Source: Paenibacillus monticola
GTDB lineage: Bacteria > Bacillota > Bacilli > Paenibacillales > Paenibacillaceae
Assembly: GCF_009664975.1 (NCBI RefSeq)
Contig: NZ_WJXB01000012.1
Coordinates: 124,001 to 188,000, forward strand
DNA: 64,000 bases
Direction of reading: 5' to 3'
Positions within the stretch are counted from its first letter, which is position 1. Every line of letters begins with the position of its first letter. The notes beneath the pieces were generated by a model that was not told where the DNA came from, made no database searches, and saw only the letters and a program-made list of their open reading frames with translations. Below are positions 25,624 through 34,200 of this stretch, one piece after another. The position numbers and the translations under genes were made by a program.

Positions 25624-27579
25624 ATGGAACTAGAAAAAAACAATAATGCTAATTTGCTCACAACATACTTTACTATTATTTTTATCTCTGTTTTGATTTA
25701 TTTTATCCACCTTTTGTACCATCCAATAAGTAATATTCCACAAATTTCAACTTATTTTGATACAACTATACTTCAGGGATTTGTACCAGAACCTGTTGAA
25801 AAAATGCAGTATATGGCCTCACTGATTGCGCTTCCGTTTATCATTGTAGCGCTGCATCTGGTATTTAAAAAAATGAGTATTGAAACGAATTATCTCTATA
25901 TTGCTTTGTTTGTCATGTTTTCAGTTCTTGTATACTTATTTTTATTTCTTGGTTTGAAACAAGTGAATTATTACTTTGTTGCGAAACATATTTTGTACGA
26001 ACAACCATTACTCGGGTCATTACTATCACTTCTATTAGTTGTTGTATATCATTGCTTTAAAAATGAAAGTAATCAAAAATTAATCTCGATTTCTACGATA
26101 GCCATAAGCGTCTATGTATCAATTTACATAGCGTATCTGAATGTTTATACCGTTCACTCGGTAGGATCGGGTTGGTTATATGAAAATCACTTTAATGCAT
26201 TGTATTACTCGGTTGCTGCGGTCATGCACAAGCACAGTCTCTTTGTAAACTTAGAGAATCAATACGGACTATTTCCTGAAATTTTAAGACCATTATTTAA
26301 AATAACAGGATTGACAGTTCATAAATTTACATTTGTGATGTTTATCTTAATAGGAATAACTTTTTTATCTTGGTTATATTTTTTGTATAGTATTTTGAAA
26401 CAAAAATGGATTGCATTTATTGGGTTCATGACTATAATGTACTTTGGATATCTATTCTATCATACGATTAGACTTGATTCATATTTTCAATATTACCCTG
26501 TAAGGACTATATTCCCCTCCTTGTTATTATTAGTTACAACTGCTTATTTGAGGAGAAGAAATAATATTTTCTATTACATTGGGTGGGTTATTTTCCCTAT
26601 CGGAATTTTGTGGAATTTTGAATCAGGTTTTGTCACATTTATGGCATGGTTTGCTTTTTTATTGTATAAAGAGTTTGCTGAATTTGATAAAACGCTGTTA
26701 AAACGAGTGCGCAACCATATCGTAATCGGAGTTGTATTCACTTTTGGAATATTTTCTTTGTATTCCTTATATATATTGATGGTATCTGGGCATATCCCCA
26801 ATTATTCAGGAATGATTAATTACGTACGAATATTTTATAACTACGGTTTTGCCATGATGCCAATGCCGCTTTTGCACCCATGGAACCTTGTTGTTCTAGT
26901 TTATTTAGTGGGATTAGTAATTTCCATTAAACCATTAATTGATCGAAAATATAATTCACAAGCGCATGTGATTTTTATGATTTCTATTCTGGGGTTTGGT
27001 TTATTCTCATATTACCAAGGGAGAAGTCACGATGAAGTATTTTCTATTGCCTACTATCCGGCCTTCTTATTAATCCCTATCTATGCAGATAGACTTATAA
27101 GATCAAAATTGAAAGTGCATATAGCAACTGCATATATCATGCTATTCGTTTTGACAGCTTCAACTATAACCGCCTTTATTGAAATTCCATACTATGGGAG
27201 CATGTATGAACCGAGAGTAAAACAAATCTCAACAAGAGATCGCACCTCCTCTGTGATGCAAGTTGAATTTATCAAAAGGTACATAAAAAAGGGAGATGCA
27301 ATAACAATACTTTCGTTTAATTCAGGAGTGTTTTATGGTGAGACGGGAACGGTTCCAGAATTAAATGTACCCGGTCCTTCGGAAATGTTTTTTAAGAAGG
27401 ACTTTGAAATAATACAAAATAATATCAGAAATAAAAAGATAGATCGAATTTTTTTAGATGCTAACTATTTAAACTTTAACAAATCATTAAACGAGATCGT
27501 CATTAAGCTTATTAAAGAAAACTATGTTCCTATAGATGCGAGTGAAGATAAACAGATGGTTTTATATCAAAAGCAGTAA
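25624..27579 (+). CDS. Polytopic membrane protein, GT-C glycosyltransferase-like
   Basis: 651 residues from the ATG at 25624 (AGAAGGTG upstream; an in-frame GTG at 25612 is possible). About 12-13 hydrophobic segments cover residues 15-530, followed by a soluble tail of about 120 residues. The segment YENHFNALYYSVAAVMHKHSLFVNLENQYGLFPEIL between early membrane helices resembles the catalytic-loop region of GT-C fold lipid-linked sugar transferases (QYG motif), which attach sugars to surface polymers; this assignment is tentative. It is clearly more AT-rich than the core genes and sits in the segment bounded by the argS direct repeats, which suggests acquisition by transfer. Confidence 0.6.
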   Translation: MELEKNNNANLLTTYFTIIFISVLIYFIHLLYHPISNIPQISTYFDTTILQGFVPEPVEKMQYMASLIALPFIIVALHLVFKKMSIETNYLYIALFVMFSVLVYLFLFLGLKQVNYYFVAKHILYEQPLLGSLLSLLLVVVYHCFKNESNQKLISISTIAISVYVSIYIAYLNVYTVHSVGSGWLYENHFNALYYSVAAVMHKHSLFVNLENQYGLFPEILRPLFKITGLTVHKFTFVMFILIGITFLSWLYFLYSILKQKWIAFIGFMTIMYFGYLFYHTIRLDSYFQYYPVRTIFPSLLLLVTTAYLRRRNNIFYYIGWVIFPIGILWNFESGFVTFMAWFAFLLYKEFAEFDKTLLKRVRNHIVIGVVFTFGIFSLYSLYILMVSGHIPNYSGMINYVRIFYNYGFAMMPMPLLHPWNLVVLVYLVGLVISIKPLIDRKYNSQAHVIFMISILGFGLFSYYQGRSHDEVFSIAYYPAFLLIPIYADRLIRSKLKVHIATAYIMLFVLTASTITAFIEIPYYGSMYEPRVKQISTRDRTSSVMQVEFIKRYIKKGDAITILSFNSGVFYGETGTVPELNVPGPSEMFFKKDFEIIQNNIRNKKIDRIFLDANYLNFNKSLNEIVIKLIKENYVPIDASEDKQMVLYQKQ

Positions 27580-27699
27580 ATACGGAAAACATGAAGTCAT
27601 AGTTTTATCATAAGTAGACAGTAGGACGATACTGTTCACTACTAAGTAAATGAAAATTTCCATAAAAAAGAGTGGCCAAATACTTTATATCATCCCTTT

Positions 27700-27732
27700 A
27701 AAGTAGACAGACTATTTAACTTGTCTATTTTG
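27700..27732 (+). terminator. Possible terminator after membrane protein gene
   Basis: AAGTAGACA / TGTCTATTT stem with a 12-base loop, then TTTTGAAGGATTTTTT. Confidence 0.5.
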
Positions 27733-27782
27733 AAGGATTTTTTATGGGCGAAATAAGAAAAATTTTATTCTTTTATTGACAT

Positions 27783-28181
27783 CTAACTTGCATATCCTGC
27801 TTTGTTGGGATTAATTGAAGTGTGTTCGATCACCACTTTTTGTCCAGAGTCTTGCGGGAGCGCAAAGGGTTGTCTGGCCCACTCCTGCCAATGAATGTAC
27901 AAATTAATGAAACCAGGAGCGGCAACTTCGATCCGTTCTACAAGCCCTGTGATATTGTCTTGCAACTGAAGTTCTGTCTTCACCAGCTCTGCGATCGCCA
28001 TAGGAGATTTCCGGAGAAGCTTTGCGAGCTGTAAGGCAATACTGCTGGAATAATCGCCATGCTCCGCATTGGCAGGTTGCTCGATCAGAATGGAAATATC
28101 GCTGGGGTATGCCAACTCTAGGTTCATAAATACGTTTCTAACACTTTGTTCCAGATTGGTTTTGATGATTTGACTGATCAC
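27783..28181 (-). pseudogene. Truncated argS copy (N-terminal 128 codons)
   Basis: GTG start, AAAGGAGG site and the N-terminal recognition domain as in the intact argS, with about ten substitutions (for example TSLEQSVRSVFMK to TNLEQSVRNVFMN, HWHEW to HWQEW). The homology stops inside INPNKA, right before the HIGH motif; four unrelated codons and a stop follow. The remaining 132 residues contain no catalytic core, so the product cannot aminoacylate. It could still be made under T-box control and would carry a tRNA-Arg-interacting domain. Confidence 0.88.
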
Positions 28182-28204
28182 TTGTATGACCTCCTTTAAA
28201 ATGC

Positions 28205-28450
28205 AAAAAAAGCCCTCGTCTCAAAAGAGACGAGGGCTTTAGCGCTCGCGGTACCACTCTCGTTGCTAAACCAGGAAGTTTAGCCACTTCATAAGGTTAA
28301 CGGTCTTTAGCCGGGACTTCCTACTTATTCGTTCAGAAGTCCATCTCACGGGTGCGCTTCATTAGCTGATCTGTACCGGCTCTCACTCTCCCGGCTCGCT
28401 ATTAGACTAGATCAAAGGTAACTACTCTCCCGATCATCGATTGTATATTT
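28205..28450 (-). promoter_or_regulatory. T-box leader copy 2 (orphan, ahead of truncated argS)
   Basis: All elements of copy 1 are present without a visible change: stem I with CGC specifier (28354-28356), T-box sequence (28244-28260) and terminator (28211-28238). It leads only into the truncated argS fragment. Confidence 0.9.
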
Positions 28451-28475
28451 ATAACGAAATTAAGTAAGAAAGCAA
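28448..28475 (-). promoter_or_regulatory. Promoter of T-box copy 2, altered -10
   Basis: TTGCTT - 16 bases - TATAAA on the minus strand; the 12-base deletion changed TATAAT to TATAAA and shortened the distance to the leader. Probably still active, perhaps weaker. Confidence 0.55.
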
Positions 28476-28684
28476 TAGTATATTTGTCCTGTCAGATTCA
28501 GTTTTCTCAATTTACTTCGAGCAGTTATATAGGCAATTGTTGTATTGAATTGAACCGCAGAGAAGTCCGCGGCTCAATCTTTGCTCTTAGCTAGTGACCG
28601 TAATAGTCGGTGCCTAAATTGCTTCAAATCTGATACAAAGTGAAATGGGGATGGGAAAAACCCTTTGGCGAAGAAACTTTTTAA

Positions 28685-28996
28685 AAGCGGTTTGATCCTT
28701 TACTCCAACAGGTTGATCTTGTTGTGAACGACTTGAACAAACGTCATCAGGTTGCCAAGTTTCGTTATTCTGAAGGATCTATTCTGCGTGGAGATTTATC
28801 ATATGTGGTGTTTCTTTTGGAGGATGGTGTCAAACGTCCTTTTCGTAATGAAGCAGCGATGGCTCGTAAAAGATGACAAGCTACTGGTTGGGACCCGAAT
28901 CGAATCGTGAGTGTTTCAGATGATATTCTGGCCCAATTCAAGCAAGGATCCTTAATCACAACGCTAGCCCCTTACCCGCTGATGATTGCAAGGTGA
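28685..28996 (+). pseudogene. Remnant of an unrecognised gene with internal stop
   Basis: An open frame with coding-like character (RFDPLLQQVDLVVNDLNK, FRYSEGSILRGDLSYVVFLL, RPFRNEAAMARKR) meets TGA at 28874-28876 and continues in the same frame (QATGWDPNRIVSVSDDILAQ ... PYPLMIAR) to a stop at 28996. The upstream end is closed by TAA and has no start signal. I do not recognise the family. It lies just outside repeat copy B and is probably another casualty of the rearrangements here. Confidence 0.45.
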
Positions 28997-29023
28997 GAGA
29001 TATAGAATCATGCAATATGAAAA

Positions 29024-29052
29024 ATAAAAAAACCAGGGATGAAATCCCTGGT
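29024..29052 (-). terminator. Terminator of the 129-residue protein gene
   Basis: ACCAGGGAT-GAA-ATCCCTGGT hairpin; on the minus strand it is followed by seven T. Confidence 0.88.
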
Positions 29053-29065
29053 AGTTGTTGAAATC

Positions 29066-29455
29066 TTAAACGGTTGTAACGAAATTCCAATCTCCAAATG
29101 CGAATGCCTGATCAGCCACTAAGTTCCCATCAGCATCTCTTCCTTGTGCGTAAATTGAAATATCACTTACGAAGCCGGCAGCAGCTGGAGAAGAAACTCG
29201 AATCGTGTAACTCGGAACCACGGTAGGGATATTAAGGGTTACTACACCATTCGGTGCACCAATAGCGAACGTGGTCGTGAAATATAGTACTGAAGGTGCG
29301 CCTGTAGGTACTGCACCAGGGCTGCTATAAACATTGACAACGATTGGAGTGAGTGGAGCAGCAGTAGTGTTAGTAACGCGCAACTCAACGGACGACGCAT
29401 GGAAAGTAAGCGTCGGATTGAGGTTGGCAACGGCTCCTAACGAATAGATAGCCAT
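29066..29455 (-). CDS. Small beta-rich protein, paralogue of 29708-30055
   Basis: 129 residues, Ala/Val/Thr/Pro-rich, few charges, no Cys, no Lys, no signal peptide. The pattern of alternating beta-strands (VELRVTNTTAAPLTPIVVNVY, VVTLNIPTVVPSYTIRVSS, DISIYAQGRDADGNLVADQ) suggests a beta-sandwich. It shares MAI- start, the first strand pattern and the ISIYAQGRDADGNLV / ISVWGKQASGQLV block with the divergent neighbour. AAGGAGGTG ribosome-binding site and own terminator. Composition and lack of export signal resemble spore-surface or appendage subunits assembled from the mother cell; this is inference. Family not recognised. Confidence 0.75.
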   Translation of the reverse strand: MAIYSLGAVANLNPTLTFHASSVELRVTNTTAAPLTPIVVNVYSSPGAVPTGAPSVLYFTTTFAIGAPNGVVTLNIPTVVPSYTIRVSSPAAAGFVSDISIYAQGRDADGNLVADQAFAFGDWNFVTTV

Positions 29456-29558
29456 AATCTTTCACCTCCTTCTGTATTGATAATGCTAATTTATGAAATA
29501 TAGATAGAGTTTGATTGTGTTAATAGTATAGGAAATAGAATAAAGGCGATTCTCTTAA

Positions 29559-29584
29559 ACAATCATTTATAGACTCCATATCAT
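29559..29584 (+). promoter_or_regulatory. Sigma-K-like promoter upstream of the 115-residue protein gene
   Basis: AC - 16 bases - CATATCAT matches the mother-cell sigma-K consensus (AC, N16-17, CATANNNT). It would start transcription about 115 bases before the ATG at 29708. A chance match in a 250-base intergenic region is possible at the level of a few percent. Confidence 0.4.
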
Positions 29585-29707
29585 TTTTCTTAATAAGTTC
29601 AGTTGATCTATACCGGCGTCCACACCGTATGCAGAACGTTGGAATAATAGTATATTGCCGCTAGATTCAATAGTACATTTCGAAACTGAAGGGAGGGATC
29701 AGAGCAC

Positions 29708-30055
29708 ATGGCTATTTTAGCAACTGGACCTATCGAGAACAGTGCTGTTGGCGGGATCAGACCCACGCAACAGGTGACGGTCAAAGTCATTAATCGGGAT
29801 GTTGTAAATACTTCTACTGTTCTAATTCAAGGATATGTACTGGACGGAACACGAACTTTATATGTAAGTGAAGCGTTTCTTATGGCTGCCAATGGAGTGT
29901 TAACCAGGAATTACTTTGCGAACCTCGATGCTTTTGAATTTATATTCACAACCGGAGGAGCAGCAGAAGCACAAGTAGAGATTTCAGTCTGGGGCAAACA
30001 AGCTTCAGGACAACTGGTTGATGCTCATCGTATTGTAGTGGAGGAGTTGGAGTAA
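29708..30055 (+). CDS. Small beta-rich protein, paralogue of 29066-29455
   Basis: 115 residues: MAILATGPIENSAVGGIRP, then strands VTVKVINRDVVNTSTVLIQGYVL, LYVSEAFLMAANGVLTRNYF, FEFIFTTGG and EAQVEISVWGKQASGQLVDAH. No signal peptide, Cys or membrane segment. The last block aligns with ISIYAQGRDADGNLV of the divergent neighbour, so the two are diverged paralogues. GAAGGGAGGG ribosome-binding site. Placed 100 bases ahead of a TPR glycosyltransferase gene, which could modify it. Probably a structural surface protein; the family is not recognised. Confidence 0.75.
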   Translation: MAILATGPIENSAVGGIRPTQQVTVKVINRDVVNTSTVLIQGYVLDGTRTLYVSEAFLMAANGVLTRNYFANLDAFEFIFTTGGAAEAQVEISVWGKQASGQLVDAHRIVVEELE

Positions 30056-30155
30056 CATTAAGTCAAGTCCTCCATTCACTGACATACTTTAACTTGAAAG
30101 TATTAGCAGCGGAATAAATTCGGAATTAAGTATCATCTCATGGGAGGGGATGCAG

Positions 30156-31232
30156 ATGATTTCAATTAGTTTGTGCATGATCGTGCGCAATGAAGAAGAA
30201 GGATTATTCCATTGTCTCTCTTCAATAAAAGAAATTGTCGATGAGATTGTCATTGTCGATACAGGCTCAACCGATAAGACCAAAGAAGTGGCTTCGCAAT
30301 TTGGAGCCGTCCTCTATGATTTTGAATGGATCGATAATTTTGCCGCAGCACGGAATTATGCATTCAGTCAGGCAACGCAGGAGTATATCCTATGGTTGGA
30401 TGCTGATGATACGATCAAGGAACAAGATCAGGCTCTCTTCAAGGAACTGAAGGTGACATTACCCCCTGAAATCCACAGAGTTACCATGCCTTACAATCTG
30501 GCTTTTGATAGCGATGGGAACGTGACGTCAAGTCTGCGGCGTAACCGGTTGGTGCGGCGGGACTGTCAATTTCAATGGATTGGCCCTGTGCATGAATACC
30601 TGGAGGTTAGCGGTAACGTCTACAACAGTGAGGTTTGCATTACTCATAAAAAAGATAAAGCGCATACGGACCGCAATCTGCAAATTTACCGCAAACGGGT
30701 GGAGCGAGGGGAGCAATTTAGCCCACGTGATTTGTATTACTACGCGAATGAACTCCGTGATCACGCTTTTTATCAGGAAGCGGCTGCCTATTATGATCGG
30801 TTTCTCACCACCGAGAAAGGATGGGTTGAAGATAATATTCAAGCCTGTCTGAAGCTTGCTGATTGTCAAAAGCACCTTGGAGATCAAGAAAGGGAGTTTC
30901 AGGCTATTTGCAAAACACTTCAGTACGACTTGCCTCGGGCGGAGTTTTGCTGCCAAGCTGGTGCCTATTTTGTGGAAAAAGGTCAATATCGACAAGGAAT
31001 CTACTGGTATAACCTGGCTCTTCAGTTACCAGCTTCAGAGTATTCTATGGGCATAACTAACCGTGCAGCTTCTACCTGGGTGCCGCACCTACAGCTCTGT
31101 TTATGTTATGACCGGATGGGGGATCATCTCCAGGCTAATGAGCACAATGAGCTAGCTCTAAGCTTCGCCCCATCTCATCCAAGCATGTTGTACAATAGAA
31201 AATACTTTCAAACACTTTTGGGTGCTGAATAA
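30156..31232 (+). CDS. Family 2 glycosyltransferase with C-terminal TPR region
   Basis: 358 residues. GT-A domain of family 2 at the N-terminus: ISISLCMIVRNEEEGLFHCLSSI, EIVIVDTGSTDKTKEVA, and the metal-binding WLDADD; then CITHKKDKAHTDRNLQIYRK and a helical repeat region (PRDLYYYANELRDHAFYQEAAAYYDRFL, GQYRQGIYWYNLALQLP). This GT2-plus-TPR build is that of SunS-like protein glycosyltransferases and of enzymes encoded next to surface glycoproteins. Soluble, no membrane helix. The ATG at 30156 stands 6 bases after GGGAGGGG; the ATG at 30150 is too close to it. Likely protein target: one of the small neighbours (inference). Confidence 0.88.
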   Translation: MISISLCMIVRNEEEGLFHCLSSIKEIVDEIVIVDTGSTDKTKEVASQFGAVLYDFEWIDNFAAARNYAFSQATQEYILWLDADDTIKEQDQALFKELKVTLPPEIHRVTMPYNLAFDSDGNVTSSLRRNRLVRRDCQFQWIGPVHEYLEVSGNVYNSEVCITHKKDKAHTDRNLQIYRKRVERGEQFSPRDLYYYANELRDHAFYQEAAAYYDRFLTTEKGWVEDNIQACLKLADCQKHLGDQEREFQAICKTLQYDLPRAEFCCQAGAYFVEKGQYRQGIYWYNLALQLPASEYSMGITNRAASTWVPHLQLCLCYDRMGDHLQANEHNELALSFAPSHPSMLYNRKYFQTLLGAE

Positions 31233-31243
31233 AATAGTATGAG

Positions 31244-31285
31244 AAAAACGCCTTGCCCCACTTATAAAGGGAGCAAGGCGTTTTT
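31244..31285. terminator. Bidirectional terminator
   Basis: Perfect 13-bp arms AAAAACGCCTTGC / GCAAGGCGTTTTT between convergent genes. Confidence 0.92.
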
Positions 31286-31288
31286 GAA

Positions 31289-34200
31289 TTAAATCATCAG
31301 AATCTCACGGATATCCTGCTCGGTCAAGCTGGACAGAGCTTCCTGTCCGGGTTGAATGATTTCATCAATCAGATTTTTTTTCTTCTGTTGCAGCTCGTAC
31401 ATCTTATCTTCCACGGTGCCTTGCGTAACAAGGCGGATAACCTGCACCACATTCTTCTGCCCGATTCGGTGAGCACGGTCGGCAGCTTGCTGTTCGACGG
31501 CAGGATTCCACCACAGATCGTAAAGGATTACGGTGTCTGCTCCGGTCAGGTTCAGCCCGGTGCCACCTGCTTTAAGGGAGATCAGGAATAAATCGCGCTC
31601 GCCTTCATTAAATTTAGTACACAGTTCAACACGCTGGGAGGCTGGGGTCTGGCCATCCAGATAGAAATGCGGTACCCCTTGAACTCCGAGCTCCCGACCG
31701 ATCAGACCCAGCATCTGGGTAAATTGCGAGAAGATCAGCATTCGTTTGCCTGAGCTGCGACATTCTTCAATGATCTCCAGTAGCTGCTCGAATTTGGCAG
31801 AGCTTCCGGTGTAGCCTGTAACGAATAGGGCAGGGTGGCAGCAGAGCTGGCGCAGACGAGTCAATCCAGACAGAATTTTGATTCGATTGCTGTTGAAGTC
31901 GTCGCCATTCAAGTGCTTAAGGGCTTCCTTCTGTAGCTTGGCTAGATAAGCGACATAGAGCTTCTTCTGCTCGGGCAATAGCTCCGAAGCCTGTAGTGTT
32001 TCGATTTTGTCGGGCAGTTCTTTTAATACATCGCTCTTTAACCGCCGCAGCAAAAAAGGGCGGACCCGTCTGGCTATGGTTTCTCTAGGCAGGTCATGAA
32101 AGGCTTTTTTGCCTGGGAATAGCTCGGGAAAGATTGCGCTGAAGATAGACCATAAATCCTCCAGGGCATTCTCTACGGGGGTACCCGTAAGCGCGAAGCG
32201 ATACCGGGCCTGCAGTACTTTTACTGCCTGGGCTGTCTGTGTAGTATGGTTCTTAATTACCTGAGCCTCATCCAGAAAGAGGGTGTGGAAGGACTGCTTC
32301 GCATACAACTCGGCATCTCTGCGAAGCAATGGATAGGAGGTAATTATGACGTCTGCCCCCACTGTATTTCTTAAAGTCCTGCTGCGCTCTATCAAGGTGC
32401 CATCAGCAATGACCGCTTTAATCTCCGGAGCGAACTTTTTAAGTTCGTTATGCCAGTTATAGACAAGAGAAGCAGGAGCAACGACAAGCGCTGGTTGGCC
32501 GCCATGCCGGATATCCGGCAGTTCGGAGAGCAGGAAAGCGATGCTCTGCAGTGTTTTGCCCAGTCCCATATCATCAGCCAGAATGCCACCAAAGTGGTAA
32601 TGGGCCAAGGTCTTCAACCATTGGAACCCATATTGCTGATAGTCCCGCAGCACGGGGACCAGACTGTCCGGTATAGGGAAATCCAGATTCTCAGGATTGT
32701 GCATATTGGCAAGCAGCCTTCGGAAGGATCGATCAAGCTTCACGGAGTCGCCATGATTATGAGTAGAGGTTAAGTTCAACCCGCGAAGAACAGGTAGAGA
32801 GAATTCTGGGCCTTTGATTTCATTCTTACGGATGCCCAGCTCATTCATATAAGTAATAATCTCTTGGAATTCCTGACTTTCTAGTGGCAGCAAGGCACCG
32901 TCAGGCAGACGGTAGAATTTACGCTTCTCCTGAACGGATTGCAGGACGGAGACGATTTCAGACTCCGGTATCCCTTCCATGTTGAACTTGAAATCCAACC
33001 AGTCGGTTTTCTCGTTCCAACTAATGCTAACCTTCGGGGGAGTGGTAGCAACGAACAATCGTCCCTTGACAGCAGTAGTGGCATATACCTCTAGTAGCGG
33101 CTCGAGTAGTGGAACCGTATGGTATAGAAAATCATATTCTGCATCTTCGTCGCTCATAATATAGCCGCCCTCAGTCATGGTGAAGGATTCATGCTCCATG
33201 TGCTCCAGAATCCGGCGTTCTCCTTCATTATCCCGCATGAGAATAACTTCGGTGCCGCGTCCATGCCCTCTTACATCTAAGGGGTTAATGACAATATCTC
33301 CATATTGGAACTCCAGTCCGGCGAGCAACCGATCTCTTACCCGATCCAGGTAGAGCCGGGCATGAAGCCGGGCATGTACGATACGGTCAGCGACAGCATC
33401 GGCGATGTGTACACGACCCAGCTTCATCAAGCCAGGGATTACCTTGTCCATAAAAGGTTCCATTTGCTCTGGAGTAATGCCGATTCCGTCTCGGCGGGAA
33501 GAGGTTAGCATTTTCTTCATCTCTGCCAGACGGCTGCATTCCTGAACTGACAGCTTCAGCAGCTTGCCCTCTGCCAGCACGAGCCCATAATCCTCCATAA
33601 CCGTAATCTGCTCCAGTCCCTGAACATTCAAGCGGTAGCCTTCGTCTTCCGCCTCACCGAACTCAAAGCTCAGCGGTGGCGCTTCCTCAGACAATTGAAT
33701 CCCCTCAATCACTTTATCACCTTGCTGGAAATGAACGGAAGGAGCGATTGCAAGAGCGGGATGAAGAGTATTCCAGAAAAAAGGGGGGATAGGCAGCAGC
33801 CGATCACCGCCCATCATGCTGCTTGTGTAAGGAGAATAATGACTGACATTATCTCGGTACATACGCTCATTTAACAAGATTTCAATAAGTTTCTGCAGCA
33901 CATCATTATCTTCCTTCCGAAAGCTGTGCAGAGACGGATCATAACTGAAATGCTTGGAGAATTCAAAAGTCTCCCCGCGGTGCACTTGCGTAAGAAAAGC
34001 TCTTATTTTCTGTACAATATATAGACGTTTCGGACCCAGCTTTATTTCTATACCCAGCATGCTATTCCCATAGCTATAGGAGAACGGCCTGCAGATGAAT
34101 TCTATCGTCAGTGGTATCCTTGCATCCATAAAGGTTCCGGTTCCGCTTGAACGCGGTGGGCTAATCCCGAACATCCCCAGCATACTATTCACGAGCTGTT

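Larger units (their letters stand above)
27799..28531. repeat. Large direct repeat, copy B
   Basis: Partner of 22322-23066, offset 5477 bases in its left part. A 12-base deletion near 28450 removes part of the sequence after the -10 box. Recombination between the copies would excise about 5.5 kb: the IS, the beta-helix remnant and the membrane protein gene. Confidence 0.92.

Noticed and set aside
25544..25633. Short TTG-initiated frame with a good AAGGTGGG site ahead of the membrane protein
   Set aside because: Only 29 codons, overlapping the next start, no conserved feature; could be a leader peptide but unsupported.
29488..29515. Second sigma-K-like -10 (CATAAATT, minus strand) before the 129-residue protein gene
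   Set aside because: No AC -35 element at 16-17 bases spacing; the -10 alone is too weak.
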